Part shown: in pieces, positions 50,998-60,295 of the stretch
How the letters are laid out: each line of letters opens with the position of its first letter
How positions within the stretch are numbered: the first letter of the stretch is position 1
Assembly (NCBI GenBank): GCA_023387335.1
Contig: JAEWIF010000055.1
Span: 19,565 to 83,564, forward strand
Reading direction: 5' to 3'
Source: Pseudomonadota bacterium
Lineage (GTDB): Bacteria > Pseudomonadota > Gammaproteobacteria > Burkholderiales > Burkholderiaceae_C
Length of the DNA stretch: 64,000 nt
Position numbers and translations under genes: made by a program
The notes under the pieces: model-generated
Database searches by the model: none
Told to the model about the DNA's origin: nothing
Seen by the model: the letters and a program-made list of their open reading frames with translations, nothing else

Positions 50998-51762
50998 TCG
51001 ACGGCCTCCAGGAAAGTGGGCTGGGTGCATTCTGCTCCCGGGCGCGCCGGACGCCGGGGCGGGAGCGCCAACGCAATGCGGCGCCTGGCGCTGAGCTGCG
51101 GCGACCAGTCGTATCGCGCGGTCGTCGTCCAGGGTGGCCACAAGGTAAGCGCTCGGTGCACGTAGAGCACCTTCATGCTCTTCTCAACGGCCTCAATGGT
51201 CTCTTCCACGTACCACGTGCATTGCTCAACCCCAACTGGCTGCCCACGAAAGTGAACCGACGAGCAAGCTTGTAGGCGCTCAAGAGGTGAAGGACGTTAC
51301 GGAGCCGTGCGGCCGGGTGAGTGACACGGCATGGCGATGGGTACTCCGCGATCTTCGAAGCAGCTCACCAGAGCTGTGCGGAACATCGCTATGCGGGAGA
51401 GTCGCTCGCCCGAAAATTTCACTGCCGGCCGGATGCCAAACGGTGCGGTCTGGGTGCGAGGCCCCTGGTCAACAGCAATCTACCCGCCCGACGGCTGGGT
51501 GGCCAAGTTCACCCGACACCTCGTTCTCGGACTCTTTGATCCACCGCCGGCGGCGGCGCGCAAAGGAGGCCCTCAGTCCTGACTGAAAACGCTCGTTCCG
51601 GTGGTAGTAAACGTCGCCCTTGAGGAATCGGGCCTGTCGTAGGAGTCTGTGAATGAGTAACTCAGAACCTGAGTGGCTCGCGCCGCTACTGCTTGAACTC
51701 ATTGAGCGACGTACGTTCTGGCCGCCTCGCTTGCGCGCTTGAGCGCGCGCTGCAGTTCGATG
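50998..51762. other. Lower-GC stretch without a confident gene
   Basis: About 760 bp of clearly lower GC (especially 51150-51450) than its surroundings. Several short frames (51321, 51331, 51469) overlap each other and show no recognisable domain, ribosome site or good codon use. It may be a relic of acquired DNA or an old insertion; I cannot say more. Confidence 0.5.
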
Positions 51763-52239
51763 TCAGGGTGAATCACCCTCACCACCGAGACGATTCGCCT
51801 TCCAGAGACGTACCAGCTCTACCGGATCGTCTGGCTGGGTTTCGAACAGGATGGCATCGCCGGGAAACACGACCCAGGGCTGCGCACTTCGGGTCCACTG
51901 GTGGGCAACAGGTTCAAGTCCGCACGGCTGATCCAGGGTTCCGGGTTGGACCACCACGATTGCCGCGAACTTGGCGGGTTCACCCCATAAACGAGTGCCA
52001 CACGCCGCACACATGCGACCTGACTTCGTGCGTCCGTCGGGTAGGTGCGCGAAGTATGAGACAGGCTCGCCTTGGAGCAGTTCCAAGGAGGACCGTCGCA
52101 CGAGCATCGAGAGCGCGAATGCACTTCCTGTTCGACGTTGGCAGTCGATGCAGTGACACGCATACACCGTCAGCGGCTCAGCCGACACGCGATACCTGAT
52201 CGCACCGCACAGGCATTGACCGTCGTATGGCGCAGGCAT
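51763..52239 (-). CDS. GFA-family (CENP-V/glutathione-dependent) zinc protein
   Basis: This 158-aa protein has the complete GFA cysteine set: QCLCGAIRYR, CHCIDCQRRTGSAFAL and MCAACGTRLW, plus the strand pattern LLQGEPVSYFAHL. GFA-type proteins bind zinc; some react with S-hydroxymethyl-glutathione. The ATG at 52239 starts the domain directly. It is 31 bp downstream of the flavoprotein gene on the same strand. Confidence 0.88.
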   Translation of the reverse strand: MPAPYDGQCLCGAIRYRVSAEPLTVYACHCIDCQRRTGSAFALSMLVRRSSLELLQGEPVSYFAHLPDGRTKSGRMCAACGTRLWGEPAKFAAIVVVQPGTLDQPCGLEPVAHQWTRSAQPWVVFPGDAILFETQPDDPVELVRLWKANRLGGEGDSP

Positions 52240-52270
52240 TTCGGAATCTAGGCTTTGGCGTGCCGCTCGG

Positions 52271-53506
52271 TCACGCCTGCGGACCGTCGCCGCAGATACG
52301 ATCAGCGATATGGGCCGCGTCCTCGCCCACACCGCAGAGGAAGGACGACTTGGCCTTGTGCAGCCACTGAAGCCCGACGAAATACAGGCCGGGCACCTCG
52401 GTGGCGCCGCGCCGCTGCCGCGGGCGGCCGTGCTCGTCGAAGACCGGGATCGCGATCCACCCGAAATCCAGCGCGTATCCGGTGGCCCAGATCACCGCGC
52501 CGACGCGCTCGTCACGCAGGTCGAGCGCTCGCGGCGACGCAACGTGCGCTTCTGCACCCGGCAGCTCGCCGGAGTTCGGCCCGGCAGTCACGTCGAGGCC
52601 GGTCCGCGCCACGTACGCATCGACCTCGGAAAGGAAGTCTCGAAAGTGCCGATCTCCGGCGCGCAGGGTTTCGTCCAGATCGTCCGCCCACGTGAGTGTG
52701 GCGCCGGCCACGGCGGTCAGATGTCCACACAGGCGCAAGCCGCGCGCGGCCGACTGCCGCAGGTCCACGTCGTATCCGCCCTTCACCCCCGTCACGAGCG
52801 GTGGTGCGGACCTCAGCGACGGGGGCATCTCGTCCGCCGTGCGGTCGAGCTCGCCCATCTCGCGTCGCCACCAGAACACGTCACGCCCACGGTAGCGACG
52901 CGGCACGCGCCGATGCCTTCCGACCGAAAGGAACGTGCGACGCCCCGCCTCGACGAGCTCGTCGGCGATCTGGCAGCCGGATGCGCCGGAGCCGATCACC
53001 ACGACCGCTCCATCGGGCAAGTCCCGCGGACGACGGTAGTCCCGGGCATGCAGCTGGGCGACATCGGCCGGCAGCTCGCTCGACCAGCGCGGCAGCTGCG
53101 GGCGCTGGTACGGTCCGGCGGCCACGACCACATGCCGGGCTGCGAGGGGTCCGCCAGAAGTCGCGAGTTCGAAGCCGATGCCCGACGCGGCCCGGTGCAG
53201 CGACGTCACCTGCACGCCGCATCGGATCACCTCGGCGAGGCGACCGGCATATCGCTCGATGAAGCGGACGACCTCGTCACGCGGCGCGAAGCCGTCGGGT
53301 TCATCGCCTTCGTACACCTGGTCGGGCAGCGCAAGGCTCCAGTTGGGAAACTGGAAATGCAGCGAATCCCAGCGCTCCGAGCGCCAGCGCTCCGCAACGC
53401 GGGCGCGCTCGAGCACGAGGTGCTCGTGCCTTCGCTGCGCGAGGAAATGGCTGACGGCGAGGCCGGCCTGGCCGGCGCCGACGATGACCGTCTCGACATG
53501 TTCCAC
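52271..53506 (-). CDS. FAD/NAD(P)-binding flavoprotein monooxygenase-like protein
   Basis: A 411-aa FMO/TrkA-flavoprotein type enzyme. It has the FAD motif VIVGAGQAGLAVSHFLAQR, the NAD(P) motif VVVIGSGASGCQIADELV and the late VIWATGYALDFGW segment. Such enzymes oxidise ketones, amines or sulfides; the substrate here is unknown. A GTG at 53506, preceded by TGGAGGG, is preferred over the upstream ATG at 53548. It lies between the Bug gene and the GFA gene in a likely operon. Confidence 0.8.
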   Translation of the reverse strand: MEHVETVIVGAGQAGLAVSHFLAQRRHEHLVLERARVAERWRSERWDSLHFQFPNWSLALPDQVYEGDEPDGFAPRDEVVRFIERYAGRLAEVIRCGVQVTSLHRAASGIGFELATSGGPLAARHVVVAAGPYQRPQLPRWSSELPADVAQLHARDYRRPRDLPDGAVVVIGSGASGCQIADELVEAGRRTFLSVGRHRRVPRRYRGRDVFWWRREMGELDRTADEMPPSLRSAPPLVTGVKGGYDVDLRQSAARGLRLCGHLTAVAGATLTWADDLDETLRAGDRHFRDFLSEVDAYVARTGLDVTAGPNSGELPGAEAHVASPRALDLRDERVGAVIWATGYALDFGWIAIPVFDEHGRPRQRRGATEVPGLYFVGLQWLHKAKSSFLCGVGEDAAHIADRICGDGPQA

Positions 53507-53592
53507 GAGCCCTCCACGGGTGAGGTCGATCGAGTGACATGGAACCACCTCCTGGGCCTGGGGACGCGCGATCCCGGGCGCCCAGGAACTCT

Positions 53593-54588
53593 TTACTGCT
53601 CGGCGACGATCCCCGCGTCCGCAGCGATCCTGGAGAACCGCGCCACTTCGCTGGCGATCAGGGTCGAGAGCTGGGCGGCGGGAAGGAAGGTCGGTTCTAC
53701 GCCCGCGTCCAGAAGCTTCTGCCGCGTGTCAGTCGCCTCGAGCACCCGCTGCACATCCGCGTTCAGCTGTTCGAGAACAGACCGGGGCGTGCCGGCTGGG
53801 GCGCACAAGCCTGTCCATGTGGTGACCTCGTAGCCTTGTACGCCGGACTCGGCAAGGGTCGGCAGGTCCGGCAGGTGCTTGGAGCGCACACCGGCCGTAA
53901 CGGCGAGCGCTCGCACCTTGCCGGCCTTGATGGCCGTCAGCGCAGTGGGCAGTCCGGTGATTGCCGCGGGAAGCTGGCCGGCGATGACGTCCGACAGCGC
54001 CAGCGATCCGCCCTTGAACGGCACGTGGACGATTTGGGTTTGCGTCATCGCCTTCAGCAGTTCCAGCGAGAAGTGCTGGGTCGATCCGATGCCGGCAGTG
54101 CCGACCGACAACTTGTTGGGATTCGCCTTGGCGTCGCCAAGGAACTCGCGAGCCGTCCTCAGGGGCGAGCTGGCCGGAACGATCAGGACATTCGGAGACG
54201 ATCCGATCAAGGCCACGGTGGAGAAGTGTCGAAGCGGGTCATACGGCAGCTTCTTGTGCAGCGCCGGGTTCACCGCGTGCGTCGCGCTATTGCAGTTCAG
54301 CAACGTATAGCCGTCCGCAGGCGCCTTCGCCACATACTCGGTGCCGACGATGCCGCCCGCTCCCGCGCGGTTGTCGACCACGATCGGAGCGCCCCAGGTC
54401 TCCGCCAGCTTTGCAGTCACGATCCGAACAGGTACGTCGTTGTTGCCACCGGGTGCGAACGCAACGACCACTTTGACGGGTCTCTCCGGATAGCGCTGCT
54501 GCGCGAGAGTCGACGGGGAAGCGAGCGCCAGGGAAACCGCCAAGGCGGGGACGACGGCCCTGGCATGGCTGGGGAGGCGGCAACGCAT
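53593..54588 (-). CDS. Bug/TctC-family periplasmic substrate-binding protein
   Basis: A 331-aa receptor with signal peptide (VVPALAVSLALASPSTLAQQ). Its motifs include KVVVAFAPGGNNDVPVRIV, VVDNRAGAGGIVGTEY, SVGTAGIGSTQHFSLEL and HVPFKGGSLALSDV. AAGGAGATCTGCC precedes the ATG at 54588. It is the first gene of a minus-strand unit with the flavoprotein and GFA genes. Confidence 0.9.
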   Translation of the reverse strand: MRCRLPSHARAVVPALAVSLALASPSTLAQQRYPERPVKVVVAFAPGGNNDVPVRIVTAKLAETWGAPIVVDNRAGAGGIVGTEYVAKAPADGYTLLNCNSATHAVNPALHKKLPYDPLRHFSTVALIGSSPNVLIVPASSPLRTAREFLGDAKANPNKLSVGTAGIGSTQHFSLELLKAMTQTQIVHVPFKGGSLALSDVIAGQLPAAITGLPTALTAIKAGKVRALAVTAGVRSKHLPDLPTLAESGVQGYEVTTWTGLCAPAGTPRSVLEQLNADVQRVLEATDTRQKLLDAGVEPTFLPAAQLSTLIASEVARFSRIAADAGIVAEQ

Positions 54589-55094
54589 GGCAGATCTCCT
54601 TGGGTTCGTGAGATCCATGGTGCTCCGGCGCGAGCCGGGGTGCAATCCTTCAGGTCTCGCGGCGAGGGTCGATCCCTGTTGACGCCCTTGTGACGCAGTG
54701 CTCTGGAGTTCCCGTCGTCAGACGGGGAACTCCTTGGCCGGCGGGGCGCATGTGTGGATCGTTCAGGCCCGACTGGGGCCCTGGGAAAGGGTGGAGGCAC
54801 GCCGGCCTCCCCCTCCTCGCGCTTCTCTTTCCCCCTCATCGCCGATCGAGCCTTGGACCTCGATCGCCCTCCTGCTGCTGCTCTCTCACTTCCCCACTTC
54901 CCTTCCCTCGGTGCAGCGGGGGCAAGGTTCTCACTCGGGGAACGCCGACGCAATCGGAGATTGCGGCTCAGTCTCAAGGCAGCCACGGTAGCGCAATGTC
55001 GGCTTGTCCCAAAAGCCGCGACTGCCGACCAGCCGTTGCAAGCTGGCGGCGCATCGTCCCGGTGCGTATATTCGTAGAACAAGCGTGCCTCCTT
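54589..55094. other. Divergent intergenic region
   Basis: About 500 bp between the divergent Bug gene and the ABC-type binding protein. The part 54830-54920 is pyrimidine-rich on the plus strand (CTCTTTCCCC, CTCTCTCACTTCCC), unlike coding DNA here. No hairpin, repeat pair or clear promoter was found. Confidence 0.5.
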
Positions 55095-56102
55095 ATGGCC
55101 CACCAGCCCTGCCTTGGCAATCGGCGCCGGTTTCTCTCGGCTGGAGGGGTCGCGTTGGCAGCAATGGCAAGCGGCTTCCCGTTTGCGATCGCGGCTCGAC
55201 CTGGCAATCCTTCGCGCGTCGGCTGGCTGGCCGGCAGCGCCGGCCCCCTGCCGACACCGGCGTACCTGGAGGCCCTGCGACAAGGGATGCACGAGCGCGG
55301 GTGGGTGGAGGGACGGAACCTGGTGCTGGACCTCCGATGGGGAGACCGCGACAACGCCGCCCGACTGACGGAAGAACTGTTGGCCTTGCAGCCCCAGGTG
55401 ATCGTGGCGCAGGGCGCCATGGTGCTCGGGGCGCGCAACAGCCGCGGTGACGTTCCCATCGTGTTCGGCTTCAGCGGCGACCCCGTGGAAGCCCGCCTGG
55501 TCTCCAGCTTCGCCAGACCCGGGGGCCGCCTGACCGGCATCGCCATGCAAAGCCTCGAACTGGTCGGCAAGCGGCTCGAGGTCCTCAAGGAGATGATGCC
55601 GCGCCTGTCGCGCGTGGCCATCGTGGCCAATCCTGCCCATCCGGGCGAGCAGCTGGAACTGAGCGCATCGAATGCGGCCGCCGCGCCGCTCGGGCTGACC
55701 ACGCAGTACCTGCCGGTCAGCTCCGCATCGGATTTCGATCGCGCCTTTCCCGCGATCCTGCGCGAACGCGCCGAGGCCATCGTGGCCTTTCCGGACGCGC
55801 TGGTCATGAGCCAGGCGCGCCGGATCGCCGAGTTCAGCCGCACGCACCGGCTGCCCGCCGTCTCCGGATGGTCGGAGTTCGCCGACGAGGGCAACCTGCT
55901 GACCTACGGTCCCAATCTGCGCCTCACCTGGAACCAGGCGGCCAGCTTCGTCGATCGCCTCTTGCGGGGCGCCCGGGCCGCCGACCTGCCGGTCGAGCAG
56001 CCTTCGAGCTTCGAACTGGTGATCAACCTGCGCGCCGCCGAGGCCTTGGGCATCGCCATTCCAAAGTTCGTGAGCGCGCGCGCCGAACGTTTCGTGCGCT
56101 GA
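55095..56102 (+). CDS. ABC-type substrate-binding protein (TrpX/PF04392 family)
   Basis: A 335-aa exported protein with a twin-Arg signal (NRRRFLSAGGVALAAMASGF). The body has RVGWLAGSAGP, GMHERGWVEGRNLVLDLRWG, IVFGFSGDPVEARLVSSFAR and LVINLRAAEALGIAIP, typical of ABC_sub_bind proteins. No permease or ATPase genes adjoin it; an orphan receptor, as often in this family. Confidence 0.88.
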   Translation: MAHQPCLGNRRRFLSAGGVALAAMASGFPFAIAARPGNPSRVGWLAGSAGPLPTPAYLEALRQGMHERGWVEGRNLVLDLRWGDRDNAARLTEELLALQPQVIVAQGAMVLGARNSRGDVPIVFGFSGDPVEARLVSSFARPGGRLTGIAMQSLELVGKRLEVLKEMMPRLSRVAIVANPAHPGEQLELSASNAAAAPLGLTTQYLPVSSASDFDRAFPAILRERAEAIVAFPDALVMSQARRIAEFSRTHRLPAVSGWSEFADEGNLLTYGPNLRLTWNQAASFVDRLLRGARAADLPVEQPSSFELVINLRAAEALGIAIPKFVSARAERFVR

Positions 56103-56132
56103 CGTCGACGCGCTCGGCAACGCGGCCCTGCT

Positions 56133-56927
56133 TCACATGGGCTCCAGTCCGGTCTTCCGAAGCGCGGGTGCGGCATCGCCGGCCGCCAGCGCCCGGATGA
56201 AGGCGCGGGCTGCTTCGGCCTGTGTCGCGCCGACATGCACGGCCGATGACCAGACGGTGTAGTTCTGCACTTCCGCCGGCAGCGGGCCCAGGTAGACGAA
56301 CCCCTTTGCGTGCATCAGTTCGGTCACCTGCTGGAAGCCCAGGTCCGCTTCCCCGCGGGCGAGCATCTCGCCGATCTGCGCGCCCGAGGGCGGCTGCACG
56401 ATCCTGCCCTTCAACTGCTGCGCGATCCCGAGCTGCTGGAACACCTGTTCCAGGTGGCGGCCGCTGGCGCCCGAGGAGATCGCGACGGACTGCGCGCCCA
56501 GCAGCGCGGCACGCAGGCCATCGACGGTCGACAGGTCCGGCCTCGGCAGGCCGGGGCGGGCCGCGACGCCGACCGCCGAACGGGAAAAGTCGATACGGCT
56601 CGCACCGTCAACCTTGCCGTCGTCGACCATCCGGCCGACGCTCGGGGCCGTGCTGACGACCACGTCGAACACCTCGCCTTCGGCGATGCGCCGGGTGATC
56701 GCCTCCGAGCCGCCCCAGGTGAACTTCACGGGCCGGCCGGTTTCCTTCTCGAACTTCGAGGCGATGTCGACCAATGCCTCCTTCACGGCATTGGGTGCCA
56801 CGACGGCCAGCCCGGCGGCTTGGACGTGGGTGGCCAGGGCGATCAGCGCACCGGCGAATCCGGTTCGCAGGGCACCGGCGACGAAGGATCTGAACGCAAC
56901 GTGCAGGGGACACGGATTGATGGACAT
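56133..56927 (-). CDS. ModA-like periplasmic solute-binding protein
   Basis: This 264-aa protein has a signal peptide (GFAGALIALATHVQAAG) and a type II binding fold: VVAPNAVKEALVDIASKFEK, VKFTWGGSEAITRRIAEGEV, SGASGRHLEQVF and LGFQQVTELMHAKG. It resembles ModA-type or sulfate-type binding proteins but without modBC nearby. It is divergent from the hybrid kinase at 57075 and may deliver a ligand signal to it; that link is inferred from position only. Confidence 0.82.
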   Translation of the reverse strand: MSINPCPLHVAFRSFVAGALRTGFAGALIALATHVQAAGLAVVAPNAVKEALVDIASKFEKETGRPVKFTWGGSEAITRRIAEGEVFDVVVSTAPSVGRMVDDGKVDGASRIDFSRSAVGVAARPGLPRPDLSTVDGLRAALLGAQSVAISSGASGRHLEQVFQQLGIAQQLKGRIVQPPSGAQIGEMLARGEADLGFQQVTELMHAKGFVYLGPLPAEVQNYTVWSSAVHVGATQAEAARAFIRALAAGDAAPALRKTGLEPM

Positions 56928-57074
56928 GGCTCACCTCGCGAGTGAAGGGTCGGGCCTCCGTTGTCGACGGAAATGCCCTGGCCGGCCATCCTCCCTTGGT
57001 CGCTTGCGGCCGGTACCTCCGTATGGGGTTCGGCGAACCACGGCGATGCGGCACGTGCCGTATGCTGAGCAATC

Positions 57075-59324
57075 ATGACGGATCCTGTCCGCGCGCAGCC
57101 CGCAACGGACCTTGCCGCCGGCGCGGCAAAGCCGCGACGATCCCTGCTGAAGAAGTACATCGCATCCTTCGTCGCGGTCGTGGGCATCCCGTTGGCGGGC
57201 TACACGGTGGTGGGCGTGTGGTTCGCGGCCGCGGAACACCGGGCGGCGCTGGCCGAACTCCAGCGCGTGCAGGCGGAATCTGCAGCGCTCCGCATCACCC
57301 AGTTCACCCGGGAGATCGAGGGACAGCTGCGCTGGATCGCCCATCTTTCCTGGACCGAAAACGACGCCGAGCAGTACCGCATGGAGGCGCTGCGCCTGTT
57401 GCGCCTGGCCCCGGCCATCGCCGACGTGACCATGATCGACGGCGCCGGACAGGAGCGCCTGTTCATGTCCCGCATGAGCATGGACCGCGTGGACACGCGT
57501 TCCGACCGATCCCGCGATCCTGCGGTGCTCGCCGCGGTGAAGAACGGCGTCTACTACAGCCCTGTCTACTTCCGCCGCGATTCCGAACCCTTCCTCACCG
57601 TCGCGCTGGCGGGCGCGCGCCAAGAGGGCGGGGTCGTGCTCGCCGAGGTCAACCTCAAGTACACGCGCGACGTCGTCACGGGCGTTCGCATCGGCCGGGA
57701 CGGGCAGGCGTACGTCGTGGACCGGACGGGCCGGCTGATCGCCCATCCCGATGCGGGCCTGGTCTTGCGCAACACCGACCTGTCGGACGTCCTGCGCCTG
57801 ATCGACGCCCAGCCGGAACGGTCCCCGCGCGCCGTCCAGGGCCTCGGGGGCGAGCCCGTGCTGGTGGCGCAGGCGGTGGCCGCGCCTCTGGGCTGGCGCG
57901 TGCTGGTCGCATTGCCGGTGCGCGAGGCCGAGGAGCCTTGGCGGCGGGCGCTGGTGCGCTCGCTGTGGATCGCGGCGCTCAGCCTCGCGGTGGCGCTCGG
58001 CTTCGCCCTGGTGTTCGCCTGGCGCATGGTGCGGCCCATCCGGCTGTTGACGGCGGGCGCTGCCCGCATCGCGTCGGGGCAGCTTGGTCACAGGATCGAG
58101 GTCGACACGGCCGACGAGATCCAGCAACTTGGCGACCAGTTCAACCGCATGGCCGGGCAACTGGAACGCTCGTACGCCACGCTGGAGCGCAAGGTGGGCG
58201 AGCGCACGCGGGAGCTGACCGAGGCGAACCGCGCCAAGTCACGCTTCGTCGCGGCAGCCAGCCACGACCTGCGGCAGCCTCTCCATGCGCTGAACCTGCT
58301 GGTGGGGCAATTGGGCAGCGAGACCTCCGCGGCCGAGCGCGACCGGCTGACGCGGCGCGTCGAGAGTTCCGTCGGCACGATCAACGCGCTGTTCGATGGC
58401 TTGCTCGACATTTCCAAGCTGGACGCCGGCGTGGTCGTCGTCAACATCGCCGACTTCCCGATCCAGGCCGTGCTGGACCGCGTCGAGGCCGCCTTCACCG
58501 ACGATGCCCGAAGCAAGGGCCTGCGGCTGCGCGTTCGGCCGCACCCGGGCTGGGTGCGCAGCGACCCGGTGCTGCTCGAGCGGATCGTCTTCAACCTGGT
58601 CGGCAACGCACTGCGCTACACCCGACGCGGCGGCGTGCTGCTGGGTTGCCGCCGACGCCGCGGCAGCTTGCACGTGGAAGTCTGGGACACCGGCGTCGGC
58701 ATCCCGTCTGACAAGCACGAGGCGATCTTCGGCGAGTTCTACCAACTGGCGCCCGCCGGGACGCTGCGGGGGGAAGGCCTGGGCCTGGGCCTGGCCATCG
58801 TCGCGCGCCTGTGCCGGTTGCTGGACCACCGGATCGATCTGGCCTCCACGCCGGGCGGTGGGTCGAGGTTCCGCGTCGGGCTGCTCGAGGCCGTTGCGCA
58901 TGCCACCCCTGCCGCGGCGCCCATCGCATTCGATCCCGACGGCCCTCTCGGCGGCGCCCGCGTGCTGGTCATCGACAACGACGCGGAGGTCCTGGAGAGT
59001 ACGGCAGGTCTGCTGCGCACCTGGCGATGCACCGTCACCACCGCGGCCTCCGTCGCTCAGGTCATCGGGTCGCCGAACGCAGCGGCGCCCGACCTGGTCA
59101 TCACCGACGTGCACCTGGACGACGGGGAAGACGGCGTGGAAGGCGCGATGCGCCTCCGCCGCCATTTCGGCCGCGACCTGCCGGTGATCGCCGTATCGGG
59201 CGACGTCTCGCAAGCCACGCGCGACCGCGTGGCGGCGAGCGGCCTTCCTCTCCTGGAAAAACCGGTTGCCGCGCTGCGGCTTCGCACCCTGGCTACGCGC
59301 GTGCTGCGCGCGGCGGCTACCTGA
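57075..59324 (+). CDS. Membrane hybrid histidine kinase with cache sensor and receiver
   Basis: A 749-aa protein. Membrane helices at about 20-45 and 295-315 flank a cache-like periplasmic domain (RIGRDGQAYVVDRTGRLIAH). Then a HAMP linker (RPIRLLTAGAARIASGQLGH), the H-box AAASHDLRQPLHALN with His397, N-box NLVGNALRYT, G1 VWDTGVGIP and G2 GLGLGLAIVARL. The receiver starts near 630 (RVLVIDNDAE) with acceptor Asp in LVITDVHLDDG. It overlaps the convergent LuxR-type regulator by eight bases, its likely partner. Confidence 0.93.
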   Translation: MTDPVRAQPATDLAAGAAKPRRSLLKKYIASFVAVVGIPLAGYTVVGVWFAAAEHRAALAELQRVQAESAALRITQFTREIEGQLRWIAHLSWTENDAEQYRMEALRLLRLAPAIADVTMIDGAGQERLFMSRMSMDRVDTRSDRSRDPAVLAAVKNGVYYSPVYFRRDSEPFLTVALAGARQEGGVVLAEVNLKYTRDVVTGVRIGRDGQAYVVDRTGRLIAHPDAGLVLRNTDLSDVLRLIDAQPERSPRAVQGLGGEPVLVAQAVAAPLGWRVLVALPVREAEEPWRRALVRSLWIAALSLAVALGFALVFAWRMVRPIRLLTAGAARIASGQLGHRIEVDTADEIQQLGDQFNRMAGQLERSYATLERKVGERTRELTEANRAKSRFVAAASHDLRQPLHALNLLVGQLGSETSAAERDRLTRRVESSVGTINALFDGLLDISKLDAGVVVVNIADFPIQAVLDRVEAAFTDDARSKGLRLRVRPHPGWVRSDPVLLERIVFNLVGNALRYTRRGGVLLGCRRRRGSLHVEVWDTGVGIPSDKHEAIFGEFYQLAPAGTLRGEGLGLGLAIVARLCRLLDHRIDLASTPGGGSRFRVGLLEAVAHATPAAAPIAFDPDGPLGGARVLVIDNDAEVLESTAGLLRTWRCTVTTAASVAQVIGSPNAAAPDLVITDVHLDDGEDGVEGAMRLRRHFGRDLPVIAVSGDVSQATRDRVAASGLPLLEKPVAALRLRTLATRVLRAAAT

Positions 59325-59973
59325 CCGGCGGCAGGACCCATCCCAGGCGCGTGACCTCGAGGACGGCCTCGGTGCGGCTGGTGACGTCCAGCGCCTTCAG
59401 GATCGCGGAGACGTGGTTCTTCACGGTCGGCTCCGCCAGGTCGAGGGCGCGGCAGATCAGCTTGTTGTTCTTGCCTTCCATCAGCAGGGCCAGCACGTCC
59501 AGCTGGCGGTCGGTCAGGCCGAGCGACTGCGGTGTCCGCGACTGCGGTGGGGCGGCCGGGGAGGCCTTCGCGGGCAGTCCCTGCAGTGCCGCGGGGGGCA
59601 CGTAGACCCCGCCGGCCAGCACCAGCGCAAGCGCGCTCGACAGCACGTCCGTCGACTCCGACTTGGGGATGAAGCCCTGGGCGCCCAGTTCGAGCGCACG
59701 ACGGATCGTGTCCTGGTCCCGTTCGCCGGAGAGCATGACCACCCCGACCGATGGATGCCGTTGCGCGATCGTCGTCAGCACCTGGAAGCCATCCTGGTCC
59801 GGCAGGTGCAGGTCGAGCAGCAGCAGGTCCACGTCGGGTTCCGCGTCCAGTGCGTGCAGCGCGGAAGCGCCGTCCGTGGCCTGCCGGATCAGCGCGCCGG
59901 GGCGCAGTCTGAGCAACACCGAATGGAGCGCATCGCGGATGAGTGCGTGGTCATCGACGATCAGGAACTTCAT
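59317..59973 (-). CDS. NarL/LuxR-type response regulator
   Basis: A 218-aa regulator. The receiver has FLIVDDHALIRDAL, Asp54 in DLLLLDLHLPDQDG and Lys in GFIPKSES. The C-terminal helix-turn-helix is LTDRQLDVLALLMEGKNNKL followed by AEPTVKNHVSAIL. The ATG at 59973 starts the receiver directly. It is convergent with, and overlaps, the hybrid kinase gene, so the two probably form a signalling pair. Confidence 0.92.
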   Translation of the reverse strand: MKFLIVDDHALIRDALHSVLLRLRPGALIRQATDGASALHALDAEPDVDLLLLDLHLPDQDGFQVLTTIAQRHPSVGVVMLSGERDQDTIRRALELGAQGFIPKSESTDVLSSALALVLAGGVYVPPAALQGLPAKASPAAPPQSRTPQSLGLTDRQLDVLALLMEGKNNKLICRALDLAEPTVKNHVSAILKALDVTSRTEAVLEVTRLGWVLPPVR

Positions 59974-60295
59974 GGCCGACGGTGGGCGCGCCAATACTCG
60001 GTACGGTGGCTAGAGGGTACACGAGGGCCGCCGCGGCGTGGACGGTTCCGCTCGCCGAGGAGCGAGCCCCCCGGGACCCCTGAGACGGTCTGCTCAAGAC
60101 AGCGCGTGCAGCGCCGCAACCTCAGCTTCCGCCCTTTCGAGCGCACCCTCTGTAGCCCATCCAGGAGGTGATGCAAAGTCCCGCAGTGGACCGCACGTCC
60201 GCAGTTCTGTCGGAGCCATGGCCCGCGGCTCTGCGTTGTTGTCTGCCGGAGTCGTCATGCGGACAATGTCTGAATTCCCGTGAAAGCCGTCGATC

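Noticed and set aside
51321..51702. Overlapping short frames of 72-83 codons in the low-GC stretch
   Set aside because: They overlap on both strands, lack ribosome sites and have no domain similarity that I can see.
60094..60258. 54-codon minus-strand frame upstream of the NTF2-like gene
   Set aside because: No ribosome site, no recognisable family and composition not distinct from background; left as unproven.
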